The notes: generated from the sequence alone by a model not told the origin. DNA of 64,000 bases from Chitinophaga caeni (GCF_002557795.1 NZ_CP023777.1:1981001-2045000); one strand, 5' to 3'; counted from the first letter of the stretch, positions 35,198 through 44,130 are shown. A program made the numbers and translations.

Positions 35198-36619
35198 ATG
35201 GAACAACGTAAAATGGGAAGGTCCGCCCTTGTAGTGATCGCCTTGATGGTAGGATTATCATGGACCCCGGTGCAGTTGTTCGCGCAATCCGGCGCGAAAG
35301 CGAAACCGTTGCCACAGCTTCAACAAGATTTTATTGACCTGGCATTCGGTATGTTCATCCATTACAATATCCCGACATACATGGAAGATGATTGGGCCGA
35401 TCCCGATGCATCTCCTGCCATCTTTAATCCCAAGCATCTCGATACCGATCAATGGGCTGATGCGGCAGTATCAGCACATATGAGCTACGGTTGCCTGACA
35501 ACCAAGCACCACAGCGGTTTCGCGATATGGGACACTAAAACCACGGATTATAGCGTGATGCATAGTCCTTTGAAAAGGGATGTCGTTCGTGAATATGTAA
35601 ACTCCTTCCGCAAAAAAGGCTTAAAGGTGATGTTGTATTTCTCTATCCTGGATACGCATCATAAAATAAGACCGGGCATGATTACGCCGGAAAAGATCCA
35701 GATGATTAAGGATCAATTGACGGAATTATTGTCCAATTACGGCGAGATTTACGCATTGATCATCGATGGTTGGGATGCGCCCTGGTCAAGGATTTCTTAT
35801 GACGATGTCCCGTTCGAAGAACTATACCGCCTGATCAAATCCATCCAGCCGAATTGCTTGGTAATGGATTTAAATGCAGCTAAATATCCTTCCGAAGCAT
35901 TGTTTTATACAGATATTAAATCTTATGAGCAAGGCGCCGGGCAGCATATCTCGAAAGAGCGTAATAAATTACCTGCATTGAGCTGCTTACCAATCCAGCA
36001 AAACTGGTTCTGGAAGCCAAGTTTCCCGGCAACACCGGTAAAAGATCCCGAACAATTAGTCAAAGAGAACTTGGTGCCTTTCAATAGCGCCTATTGCAAC
36101 TTCATCCTCAACGTGGCGCCAAACCGTGATGGAAGGATCGATGACAATGCAATAGCAGCTTTGAAGAAAATCGGCGGGTTGTATAAAAGACCGGCCAGCT
36201 TGCCTAAGTTGCCAAAATTTGAAGCGCCGATTATTTCATCTAACCTCGCTAAAAACAAACCGGCAGATGCCAGTTGGAGCAATGACATGTGGATCATGGA
36301 TTTTGGGACGGATGATGACTTCGGCACGAATTGGTTATCGCATCCAGGCGTTAAAAATCCTTGGTATGCAGTAGACCTGCAAAGGGAAAAGGGCTTTAAC
36401 ATGATCGTGATCACGGAGAGCCGCCCGAATGTGACCGACTATACTATCGAATATTTTCAGAATAATGCCTGGCATAAATTATTAGACGGTCATGAAACCG
36501 GCAGGATTAAAATCCACCGTTTCGACAGGGTGCATGCCCAGAAAGTGAGGCTGAAGTTTAACAAGTTTAAACAAGCGCCCGAATTAAGGGAACTAGGTGT
36601 TTACAATGAGCGTAGGTAA
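35198..36619 (+). CDS. GH29 alpha-L-fucosidase
   Basis: The protein is 473 aa with a signal peptide ending at LFAQS (about residue 31). The GH29 fold is shown by FGMFIHYNIPTYMEDDWADP, DQWADAAVSAHMSYGCLTTKHHSGFAIWDT and VREYVNSFRKKGLKVMLYFS. The likely nucleophile Asp lies in EIYALIIDGWDAPW, where most relatives have LWFDG. NFILNVAPNRDGRID is the typical end of the catalytic domain. Residues of about 350-473 form a discoidin-like C-terminal module (WYAVDLQREKGFNMIVITES). It removes terminal fucose from glycans and is the only clear glycoside hydrolase of the operon, which suggests a fucosylated substrate. Confidence 0.9.
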   Translation: MEQRKMGRSALVVIALMVGLSWTPVQLFAQSGAKAKPLPQLQQDFIDLAFGMFIHYNIPTYMEDDWADPDASPAIFNPKHLDTDQWADAAVSAHMSYGCLTTKHHSGFAIWDTKTTDYSVMHSPLKRDVVREYVNSFRKKGLKVMLYFSILDTHHKIRPGMITPEKIQMIKDQLTELLSNYGEIYALIIDGWDAPWSRISYDDVPFEELYRLIKSIQPNCLVMDLNAAKYPSEALFYTDIKSYEQGAGQHISKERNKLPALSCLPIQQNWFWKPSFPATPVKDPEQLVKENLVPFNSAYCNFILNVAPNRDGRIDDNAIAALKKIGGLYKRPASLPKLPKFEAPIISSNLAKNKPADASWSNDMWIMDFGTDDDFGTNWLSHPGVKNPWYAVDLQREKGFNMIVITESRPNVTDYTIEYFQNNAWHKLLDGHETGRIKIHRFDRVHAQKVRLKFNKFKQAPELRELGVYNERR

Positions 36620-36627
36620 AACTACGC

Positions 36628-37599
36628 TCATTGAGCTAAAATTCTTTGCAAGCGGTATTGTTGGGGAGATAAGCCCATCAGTTTTTTAAACAGCCGGGAA
36701 AAGTAATAAGGATCATCATAGCCAACAGCCAGCGAAATATCCTTAATTTTTAGTTGAATGTTTAATAGCAACTGGCATGCCTTCTGGATTCTTAATTGGA
36801 TTAAGTAATCGATAGGGGACATGCCGGTTGCTTTTTTGAATAGGGATGAAAAATGCGATGGGGATAAGTGGTACTTAGCCGCGAGATCATCAACCGTGAT
36901 CCTTTCTTGCAAATTTTGCCTCATATGTAGGATGCTGTTGGTGATCGTATTTTGTTCTTCCGATTGCTGTTGGGCAATATGTTTTTGCGGGAATAGGAAA
37001 GTTGCTAAAAAGTAATGCAGGCAAAGGTTGGCATTCATCAAATTATCTTTGCTGTACCCCATTTCCAAGCTTTGGTACATGTTTTCCCAAGTCTTGATAG
37101 CCGGTTCGTTGAATGCAATATCTTGTGGACCATCCTTTATCGTGATACCCAGGCTCTTATTAAAATCTTCCATATCCGGCCCACTGAAATGCACCCAGTA
37201 AATGGTCCAAGGATCTTCCAAATCGGCGCCATAGCGCATGAATTGATCCGTTGCAGGTAAATGTATGAATTGATTGGCTGTAACCTCGTACTTTTTATTC
37301 CCTACCTGGTACCAACCCCTTCCGCGCAGGCAGTAAATAAGAATGTTATCTACGCAACCGTTTCTCCTTTCCCTGTAATGGAAAGCAGCTTTAGGAAAAT
37401 ACCCGATGTGGGTAATGTAAATCTTGTTTATAGCCGAGATGAAGTCGGTTAAATGGGAATAATCCCTGCCCGGTAGGCTGATAAGTTTTTGTCCTTCGAA
37501 TCCATCTCTTCTTTTCATGCTGATCTTACTCATTGGAATAGGCATTTTGGTATGCATTACCGGCCTCCGATCTTGGAAAGCTTTCATCCATTCAATCAA
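36628..37599 (-). CDS. AraC family regulator of the fucosidase locus
   Basis: The protein is 323 aa. The N-terminal cupin-type effector domain contains ILIYCLRGRGWYQVGNKKYE and TIYWVHFSG, as in sugar-responsive AraC proteins. The C-terminal HTH pair starts at ITVDDLAAKYHLSPSHFSSL and ends PYYFSRLFKKLMGLSPQQYR. It is convergent with the fucosidase gene, whose stop is only 8 bp away. It probably senses a sugar released by this locus, although the ligand is not readable. A shorter start at an internal Met (MHTKMPIPMSKISM) is possible. Confidence 0.9.
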   Translation of the reverse strand: MIEWMKAFQDRRPVMHTKMPIPMSKISMKRRDGFEGQKLISLPGRDYSHLTDFISAINKIYITHIGYFPKAAFHYRERRNGCVDNILIYCLRGRGWYQVGNKKYEVTANQFIHLPATDQFMRYGADLEDPWTIYWVHFSGPDMEDFNKSLGITIKDGPQDIAFNEPAIKTWENMYQSLEMGYSKDNLMNANLCLHYFLATFLFPQKHIAQQQSEEQNTITNSILHMRQNLQERITVDDLAAKYHLSPSHFSSLFKKATGMSPIDYLIQLRIQKACQLLLNIQLKIKDISLAVGYDDPYYFSRLFKKLMGLSPQQYRLQRILAQ

Positions 37600-37838
37600 G
37601 GAATATTGTACCTGTTTTACCGCTGAGTAGCATAATAATCCATCAAAGAAAAGATGGAATCCTTACATAAGAGAGCATGGAATGCTTGAATTCTTAGCGT
37701 TTGCTGTGAAGATTTTTTAAAGATACTCAAATTATGCTTGGGGAGATGGATAATTAGAGAAAAATGAGCTGACTTTGGGAAGTTTCTCTTTTTTGTTAAA
37801 TTGTAACTATTAATTAGTTGCAATGAATTTCGTGTTTT

Positions 37839-37985
37839 GAGAGTAAGAGGGAACAGCTAATTGAAAGGTTATTATCTAAACCGGGAGATTTTACTTGGGA
37901 TGGATTGGTTAAAGATCTTTCATCGTATGGTTATCATGAATTTAGACCCGGTAAAACCGGTGAATCCCGCAGGAAGTTTATCATC
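37839..37985 (+). pseudogene. hicA: hicA toxin remnant
   Basis: Translation from 37839 gives ESKREQLIERLLSKPGDFTW, then DGLVKDLSSYGYHEF and GKTGESRRKFI. This is the HicA mRNA-interferase pattern, except that the usual catalytic-His strand is degraded (GYHEFRPG in place of GGKTG-type spacing) and there is no in-frame ATG upstream before a stop. The frame then runs into out-of-frame hicB sequence. It is a broken toxin gene of a type II system. Confidence 0.7.
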
Positions 37986-38080
37986 ACGTCATTAATGTTC
38001 GTATCCCGATGGAACTGCATAAAAAAGCCGCAATTGCAGCTATTCAAAGAAATATTACTTTGAATGAATTCATAAAATAG
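37986..38080 (+). pseudogene. hicB: hicB antitoxin remnant (C-terminal DNA-binding part)
   Basis: The frame from about 37989 reads LNVRIPMELHKKAAIAAIQR and ends NITLNEFIK with a stop at 38078-38080. This is the Arc-type DNA-binding C-terminus of HicB. The N-terminal HicB fold is missing, so a deletion has joined the end of hicA directly to the end of hicB, out of frame. Confidence 0.65.
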
Positions 38081-38257
38081 CTGTTACATTCACCTTAAAG
38101 CATGAAAAGGAAATGCAAAATGAGCTGATGGAATTAGATTGTTAATCCTTACGCTTTGTCATTATGCAATGATTTCTCAATCGGATACCAATCACGCCAC
38201 TTCCACTTATCAATAATTTTTAAAAAGTTGAAGGCAATTCGATTATATTGCCTTTCT

Positions 38258-39322
38258 ATGCGCAGCTATTTATTCAAAACTATTCTCCTAATACTTATTG
38301 GGACTAGGATTGCCGTAGGGCAATCTTTCCCGGAGCATTTTGATATGAAGCCCGATTCAATCCGCGGGTATATTTGTTACAGGACAAATCAAGTCATAAA
38401 TATTGATGGAAAGGGAACGGAAGCAATATGGGAAAAGGCGCCATGGACGGACTCTTACATAGATATTGAAGGCAGTAAGCGCCCCAAGCCCAAGTATACC
38501 ACCAGGACGAAAATGCTGTGGGATGAACAATATCTTTACATCTTTGCAGAACTGGAAGAACCGCATATTTGGGCCAACCTCAGGAAGCATGATACGATTA
38601 TATTTCATGACAACGATTTTGAAGTTTTTATTGATCCAACAGGTGATACGCATAACTATTTTGAAATAGAGATCAATGCTTTTAATACCGTGATGGATTT
38701 GTATATGTTTAAACCCTACAGGGTGGGCGGCACCGCCATGCTAAATTGGGATTGTAAAGGTTTGAAAACTGCCGTTCATGTAAATGGCACGATCAATAAT
38801 CCTGCTGACCAGGATCATTCCTGGACGGTAGAAATGGCCATCCCGTTTTCTGCATTAGCGTTTTACCATAGGAGATCCGTTCCGGGTGATGGAAATATTT
38901 GGCGTATCAACTTTTCCAGGGTTGAGTGGGATGTGGATATTAAGGATGGGTTTTATTATAAACAAAAGAAACCTGAAAATAACTGGGTTTGGTCACCGAT
39001 AGGAATTGTAAACATGCATGCGCCTGAAAAATGGGGCTTCTTGCAATTCAGCAAGGACGTTGCAGGAACATCCGGGAAAGTATTCAATCAACCCAAATAT
39101 GCCAAGGCAGAGGCATTGACATGGGAAGTGTATTATAGGTTATATCAATATCACCGTTTACACGGAACTTATACGAATAGCTTGAAAGACCTGGAGTTTG
39201 AACCTAAAGATGCGCGGGTAATCATAGATTGTACAAACAACCTTTTTGATGTCAACCTGTTAATGGATGGCGTTAATTGTAATATCAACCAAGACGGAAA
39301 ATTAATCACGCACCATGAATAA
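38258..39322 (+). CDS. secreted CBM9-like carbohydrate-binding protein
   Basis: The ATG at 38258 gives a signal peptide (MRSYLFKTILLILIGTRIAVG). An in-frame TTG 34 codons earlier would give an implausible leader. The protein is 354 aa. Its CBM9-like features are VINIDGKGTEAIWEKAPWTDSYIDI, TRTKMLWDEQYLYIFAELEE, DNDFEVFIDPTGDTHNYFEI and SWTVEMAIPFSAL. Such DOMON-like domains bind sugar ends. It overlaps the next gene by 8 bp, so both are translated from one message. A role with the fucosidase locus is plausible but unproven. Confidence 0.82.
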   Translation: MRSYLFKTILLILIGTRIAVGQSFPEHFDMKPDSIRGYICYRTNQVINIDGKGTEAIWEKAPWTDSYIDIEGSKRPKPKYTTRTKMLWDEQYLYIFAELEEPHIWANLRKHDTIIFHDNDFEVFIDPTGDTHNYFEIEINAFNTVMDLYMFKPYRVGGTAMLNWDCKGLKTAVHVNGTINNPADQDHSWTVEMAIPFSALAFYHRRSVPGDGNIWRINFSRVEWDVDIKDGFYYKQKKPENNWVWSPIGIVNMHAPEKWGFLQFSKDVAGTSGKVFNQPKYAKAEALTWEVYYRLYQYHRLHGTYTNSLKDLEFEPKDARVIIDCTNNLFDVNLLMDGVNCNINQDGKLITHHE

Positions 39323-40397
39323 ACGTAATTTTATCAAATCACTCGGCATTGGAAGCGTTGCTATGATGCAACCGGGAATCGCTACGCGATCATTTGCTCA
39401 TGAAAAAAAGGCGGGGGAAGTTGCCCGGAAAGTGCAACACCGCGTTTGGATCAATCCGAATCACAAAGATGCGGCAGATGATGTAAGGAAGTTATACAAA
39501 ACTTACAAAGAAGCCGGGATCGGTGTTATCTATTTTGAAGACGACAGCCCGATGCATTTCAAAATTGCTAAAGAGCTGGGTATCGAGGCGCACCGCTGGT
39601 TTTGGACGATGAACAGGAATGATAAAAATTTGATGGCGACCCAGCCCGGGTGTTACTCGCAAAGCAAAACCGGTGCTTCCTGTGCCACGAATCCACCATA
39701 TGTAGATTATTACAGGTTTTTATGCCCGAATCAGCCCGGTACATTGAAGTATCTGAAAGAGCAGGTCAAGGAGATCGTTTCCAAGGATTACGTGGATGGT
39801 TTACACCTGGATTATATCCGTTTCGTAGATGTAATATTACCGGTCAACTTATGGAAAAAATACGGCATCGATCAATCGAGGGAGTTGCCTCAATACGATT
39901 TCTGCTATTGCCAAACTTGCCGCGATAAATATAAATCCATTTATGGAGTTGACCCGATGGATATGGAGCATCCGGATCAAAGTCCTTCCTGGCGTAAGTT
40001 TAGGTATGATAGTATCACCAATATTGTCAGTAATTTATCCAGGTTGGCCCATCAACATAAGAAGCCGATCACCGCGGCGGTATTCCCTACACCAGAAATT
40101 GCCAAGCGCATCGTTAGGCAAGATTGGGTAAACTGGCCGATGGATGGTATTTGCCCGATGATTTATCACGGTTTTTACAACGAAGGTGTCCGTTGGATCG
40201 GTGATGCCGTTGCCGAAGGTGTAAATGCTTTAAGCGGTAAATTTCCGTTGTACGCAGGTTTATTTTTGCCGGATTTCAAGAACGTGGGCGAGATCAAGGA
40301 AGGGGTGAAGCTGGCTTTGGATAACGGTGCGGCGGGTGTGTCGATTTTCGGGCAGTTGACGCCGGAGGTGCTCGGGGTGTTGAGGGAGACGGTGTGA
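39315..40397 (+). CDS. GH10-like (GHL10-type) secreted glycosidase-like protein
   Basis: The protein is 360 aa. The N-terminus MNKRNFIKSLGIGSVAMM looks like a Tat-type export signal, though with KR instead of a strict RR pair. The body is a TIM-barrel-like family 10 hydrolase-like protein: GIGVIYFEDDSPMHFKIAKE, VDGLHLDYIRF, CYCQTCRDKYKSIYGVDP and MDGICPMIYHGFY. LHLDYIRF is the recognisable strand with acidic residue. The true substrate is unknown. It overlaps the CBM9-like gene upstream by 8 bp. Confidence 0.75.
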   Translation: MNKRNFIKSLGIGSVAMMQPGIATRSFAHEKKAGEVARKVQHRVWINPNHKDAADDVRKLYKTYKEAGIGVIYFEDDSPMHFKIAKELGIEAHRWFWTMNRNDKNLMATQPGCYSQSKTGASCATNPPYVDYYRFLCPNQPGTLKYLKEQVKEIVSKDYVDGLHLDYIRFVDVILPVNLWKKYGIDQSRELPQYDFCYCQTCRDKYKSIYGVDPMDMEHPDQSPSWRKFRYDSITNIVSNLSRLAHQHKKPITAAVFPTPEIAKRIVRQDWVNWPMDGICPMIYHGFYNEGVRWIGDAVAEGVNALSGKFPLYAGLFLPDFKNVGEIKEGVKLALDNGAAGVSIFGQLTPEVLGVLRETV

Positions 40398-40697
40398 TTT
40401 TTACTAGTATAGGAACTCGATATTTATGGCAATAGGCGGGAATTTAAGACTTTAATTTAAAATAGATGTGTAAGATTCTCTTGGATGTGATGGGTTCGTC
40501 TCGCCTATTGCTAATTCACTTTAAATAGTTCCATTTTTATAAGTAAGAAGGTTTTTGGTAGTTATTATCTTTAATTAAGAATGACTTGATTTATTTATCA
40601 TATAATGGTTTCGTCAAAACCAATTATTTGAACACTAAAATTTAGTAAGAAAAATGCATGTGTTCAGCAAAACACTACAGGGTTTTTATCATGATGA
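40398..40697. other. intergenic region without recognisable content
   Basis: The sequence is AT-rich and holds no open frame with family features, no clear hairpin followed by a T-run and no RNA gene that I can recognise. It separates the GH10-like gene from a convergent lipoprotein gene. Confidence 0.4.
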
Positions 40698-41108
40698 TCA
40701 ATAATCAATTGTATAGTCTATTTGTGTTGAGATCCTAGGAGTGTCACTGCTATTGATTTTTTTTAATGCAAAAGGGCTATCGTTTTTACTTACAGATATT
40801 TGTGTGAATAACTTTAAATGCCCGTAATTATTCCCGATTTCGTTTACGTTTAAACTAGCTTTAAAGCCTCTTTTAACCGGTCCGATTATTGTCTCCCAAG
40901 CTGAGCGGGTATTGATGGTAAAAGTGAATGCTTGATTGTTCTCAGCATTTAATATTACACTTAGCTTACCCCCAGTATAAATAGTAGAGCTATTAACTTC
41001 GTACTTTACATAATATTCATCGGAATTTAAGCTGTCTCCCTGGCTTTCTTTTTTACAGGAAATATTTAATATTGCACACGTGATTATGCATAATAATAGT
41101 TTATTCAT
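40698..41108 (-). CDS. hypothetical small lipoprotein
   Basis: The protein is 136 aa. The lipoprotein signal MNKLLLCIITCAILNISCKK has a lipobox Cys at 18. The mature part is beta-rich (YYVKYEVNSSTIYTGGKLSV, SAWETIIGPVKRGFKASLNV), which resembles the small immunoglobulin-like lipoproteins of Bacteroidota. No specific family is recognised. It is monocistronic and lies at the left flank of the RloAB island, within which base use becomes AT-richer. Confidence 0.6.
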   Translation of the reverse strand: MNKLLLCIITCAILNISCKKESQGDSLNSDEYYVKYEVNSSTIYTGGKLSVILNAENNQAFTFTINTRSAWETIIGPVKRGFKASLNVNEIGNNYGHLKLFTQISVSKNDSPFALKKINSSDTPRISTQIDYTIDY

Positions 41109-41306
41109 TTCTACTATGTTTACTTTTGTTGGCTTAGCTTTTTATTTATAGCTGATATTGAAAAGATATAGGTTATATCACGGATCAATCTTTCATTAGT
41201 ACTAGGAATGTAAAGTTAATCTAATATACAAATTATAATTAATTTTATGTGAAATTATTGAGCAGGTATAAAGGGACACGCATGGATGGAGAAGAGAGAA
41301 AATTTC

Positions 41307-41341
41307 CCCATAAAAAAAAGAGCCAAGGAACACCTTGACTC
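41307..41341. repeat. left flanking repeat (copy of tRNA-Glu terminator)
   Basis: CCCAT, eight A residues, then GAGCCAAGGAACACCTTGACTC. It equals 45409-45442 apart from one extra A. No tRNA gene follows this copy, unlike the right copy. Confidence 0.85.
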
Positions 41342-41564
41342 ACTCACTGGTTTGACATACGTTTTAGCTGCAATTGCTATAATGTTAAGATACAAAAATT
41401 CCTGTGATGTAGGAATGAAATATTACGACGGTTCACGGCTTTGCGTAGTGGCGGCATTTTAGTACTGCCGTTGATTAGAATTACTATCGTTTAATTTAGC
41501 ACAAATGTTCAATAGAAATCCGTCACCCGCCATTACGCAAAACCGTTGTTGGCGGTTCGGCTTC
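41342..41564. other. intergenic region with an 18-bp imperfect inverted repeat
   Basis: GGCTTTGCGTAGTGGCGG at 41437-41454 and CCGCCATTACGCAAAACC at 41527-41544 pair at 16 of 18 positions around a 72-base AT-rich loop. A smaller stem (CGGCA/TGCCG) lies inside. A nearby GTTGGCGGT word recurs on the other strand near 43950. It could be a recombination site of cassette type or a transcript end for rloB. No gene is present. Confidence 0.4.
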
Positions 41565-42206
41565 TTATTCAAAGTGCTTTTTTAGTTCGTCCGATTGAAA
41601 TAGCAATTCCATTTCGCACATTGCTTTCTTTGGATTTTCATTGTCAAAGTTTCCAAGAGCAATAGAATTCGCCAAACCTGTCTTTAGGTTCGGTTTTAGT
41701 TTCAAATAAATGTCGTCATTTTGTTTCGTGAAGAACTTTTGTGTTTTTTCGTAATTCTTCAAGTGTTTTTTTAGTTCTGTTTCCGCACCTGAACAGTTGC
41801 TGAAATATTTTGATGTTTTTTCAAAATGAAGTAAAAACCAAAATTCAAGACAAGGATTATTCACAATTACAACAACATTCTCATAATTTTTAGTAAAGTC
41901 TGTTCTGTATTCTTCAAATGATTTAAGTGGTGATTTTTTCCCTTTTGGTGCTTCATTTTCTTCTTTGATAACAGTATCAAGGTCTATTATCCAAAAAACT
42001 TTTGTAAATTCTTTGTTTGCTAAATCACAAACCAAATTATATTGTTCTTCTACACTTTTTTTGTTGGGAATTTCTGGTTTTATGCTTACACGAATTTCCC
42101 GATCGTTCCTTTTTAACATTTGCAAATACCAAACTTCTGTTTCACCGTCCACTACGACAGCAAAAACAGGGTTTGTTTTGGGTGCTTTTATTTTGGGTAT
42201 TCTCAT
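41565..42206 (-). CDS. rloB: RloB-like TOPRIM-type protein
   Basis: The protein is 213 aa. Recognisable RloB/TOPRIM features are FAVVVDGETEVWYLQML near the N-terminus (the acidic Glu motif), VFWIIDLDTVIKE (DxD) and NPCLEFWFLLHFEKTS, the family hallmark. It overlaps the upstream AAA ATPase gene by 4 bp (42203-42206), so the pair is translationally coupled. ATPase-plus-TOPRIM pairs of this type include AbiL and PARIS (AriA/AriB) anti-phage systems, in which the TOPRIM protein is the toxic effector. The defence role here is inferred. Confidence 0.85.
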   Translation of the reverse strand: MRIPKIKAPKTNPVFAVVVDGETEVWYLQMLKRNDREIRVSIKPEIPNKKSVEEQYNLVCDLANKEFTKVFWIIDLDTVIKEENEAPKGKKSPLKSFEEYRTDFTKNYENVVVIVNNPCLEFWFLLHFEKTSKYFSNCSGAETELKKHLKNYEKTQKFFTKQNDDIYLKLKPNLKTGLANSIALGNFDNENPKKAMCEMELLFQSDELKKHFE

Positions 42207-43501
42207 AGGTCTAAATCAATGAAAGTGTCGCCCAAATTAGGTGTAGCACTTAGTTTACCACTTTTATATGCGTTTAATATGTTTGTTGTGTTGCGAACAA
42301 CAGAACTGTCAAAATCAGTCAAAGAATAGAGTTCAGTAGAACAACTTTCTTGTTTGTCTGTGAACCATATTGCATCATTTCTAAAAATGTCTTTGTTGTC
42401 TAAAATTTCTCTATTGTGTGTTGTAGCAATGATTTGAGAATTTTTAGAATTCAAAAGGAAAGAAAGTAGAAAGTGTAGATACAAATCAGGGTGCAAAGAA
42501 GATTCTAACTCATCAATCGGAAAAGCTGTCGAGTTTTTTATTAGCAACGCTAATAAACCTGCAAAGCCGTAATAACGTCTTGTGCCTTGCGATTCAAATT
42601 CTAGTGGTAAATTATATTTAGTGTCGCTAACCGTATGTTCAAATTCAATATTTATAGCGGTTAGTTTCCCTTTTTGCTCTAATTCCTTAATTTTTTCGTT
42701 TGGTGCTTTAACCTGCTTTTTTAGAAATTCAATAAAGTCATCAGGAATGTCTTTTTCTTCTTCTTGGATAACAACGTCAGAAATATTGAAGTCCGCTTTT
42801 TTTATGATAGTAACTACATCAGATTTAGATATTTCTCTATCACTAATTCTTGTTGTTACAAATTCCTCTAATTCTGTTCTTGTGTAAATTAGCGGATTTA
42901 GATAAGCACCGAACCAATCAACAACTTCTTGCAATTCTTTGAAGTCAATATTTGTTTTCAAGTATCCACCAAGAACAGTATTGTTCCAAAGAGTATTAGC
43001 TTCAAGTGTTTTTTCAAAAACTTTGTCAGTGGTAATTTTACTGCCAAAAGTTATTTCAGTAAATTGATTTTCTAAATTGGTTTTTCTTTTGAAAAGATTG
43101 GCTTTGTGAGGATTGTAAAAATACAATTCCTCTGACACAATAGCTTTTTTGAAAAACTCAACTTCGTAAAAGTATTTAATCTCATTTTGAAAAAACTCTA
43201 TTGAAATAATTGAATTTTCTTTGGGTGTGTTTGGGTCGAATAGAAACGGATTAAAATCTAACTCGTTATTTTTTTTTCTTTCAGGATTGATTACAATATC
43301 TCGCAAAAAATCAAGAGCTTTCAATATTGTCGTTTTTCCTGATGCATTTGCACCATAAATTAAGGCAAGTTTCAAAATTCTTTGTTCGCCAAATTTTACG
43401 ATATAAGTATCTTCAAGGTGTGTTGACCTATCTGCTTCAAATGAAAGAGTTTGTTTCTCTTTTATTGAGCCAAAATTCTGAACACTGAAATTGATAATCA
43501 T
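42203..43501 (-). CDS. rloA: AAA (AAA_15-like) ATPase partner of RloB
   Basis: The protein is 432 aa. MIINFSVQNFGSIKEKQTLS is the usual N-terminus of OLD/AAA_15-type ATPases. The Walker A motif is YGANASGKTTILKAL near residue 50. Walker B and signature-like elements are FPIDELESSLHPDLYLHFL, followed by QIIATTHNREIL with the His switch. The middle is an insert rich in charged residues. It should sense infection and release or activate the RloB-like effector. The RloB-like gene follows with a 4-bp overlap. Confidence 0.85.
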   Translation of the reverse strand: MIINFSVQNFGSIKEKQTLSFEADRSTHLEDTYIVKFGEQRILKLALIYGANASGKTTILKALDFLRDIVINPERKKNNELDFNPFLFDPNTPKENSIISIEFFQNEIKYFYEVEFFKKAIVSEELYFYNPHKANLFKRKTNLENQFTEITFGSKITTDKVFEKTLEANTLWNNTVLGGYLKTNIDFKELQEVVDWFGAYLNPLIYTRTELEEFVTTRISDREISKSDVVTIIKKADFNISDVVIQEEEKDIPDDFIEFLKKQVKAPNEKIKELEQKGKLTAINIEFEHTVSDTKYNLPLEFESQGTRRYYGFAGLLALLIKNSTAFPIDELESSLHPDLYLHFLLSFLLNSKNSQIIATTHNREILDNKDIFRNDAIWFTDKQESCSTELYSLTDFDSSVVRNTTNILNAYKSGKLSATPNLGDTFIDLDL

Positions 43502-43641
43502 TTTTTGTTTCTTTCTTGTAAATTGACTGCAAATTTAAGGATAAAAACAACACAAAAGTTGCTTTTGTTTCAAAAAAATGTAATTCATTTACAAAATAAA
43601 GAGGTTTAATCGGTGTTTTGCCTTGTTTTTATAAAAAAGGT

Positions 43642-43690
43642 GGGAAGTGGGGGACTCGAACCCCCGCTCTCTACACTGAATTCAGATTAC
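43642..43690 (-). tRNA. tRNA 3'-end fragment (T arm and acceptor strand), not a complete tRNA
   Basis: Read on the - strand, this is GGGGGTTCGAGTCCCCC, a perfect T arm, followed by ACTTCCCA, the 3' acceptor strand. Upstream of the T arm, the variable region and anticodon stem are unrecognisable, and a matching 5' half with D arm is absent at the expected distance. The piece is best seen as a leftover of a tRNA gene, such as an old attachment site of an integrating element. It is not a working tRNA. Confidence 0.5.
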
Positions 43691-44074
43691 GATTAAAATT
43701 GTTCTCAATGTCTTATATTATGGAATATGGTTTCCTTTCTTCCCGCGAGAGCTATCCCAACTACTACACTTGTTACTTTTGTAATCATAGTTTTAAAGTT
43801 TTGAATTATTACCATTGTCGCCAATGAGAAGAAAGTCAATACTCCAACTAAGGATATTGCAAATTCAACTGTCAAAGTAACCTTTAAACTCAGTTTCTTC
43901 TGTTTCTTTTTCGGAAACTATATTTTCAATGAACACAGTCATTTTAAGCTGACCGCCAACTCTCAAATATACGCAATAACCTTCTATATGCAAGGATGCC
44001 AAGTGTCTTTCTGTTAACCTCAATAAATAGTTGTTTTTAAGTGCCTTGCTTTGGTATTATCAGATTTTATCTAT

Positions 44075-44130
44075 TGCGTATTTTGTATAACTTTCTTAGA
44101 TTTGCTTTGGCAGATAATACAAAATACGCA
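44075..44130. promoter_or_regulatory. 14-bp inverted repeat immediately before the XerD-like integrase
   Basis: TGCGTATTTTGTAT (44075-44088) and ATACAAAATACGCA (44117-44130) are perfect inverted copies separated by 28 bp. The right copy ends 2 bp before the integrase ATG. A tyrosine recombinase core site usually has shorter spacing (6-8 bp), so an operator or an att arm site is more likely than a core site. Confidence 0.55.

Noticed and set aside
43618..43827. Short open frame across the tRNA-like piece
   Set aside because: Its GTRTP start is the usual translation of a tRNA T arm. No protein family features are seen.
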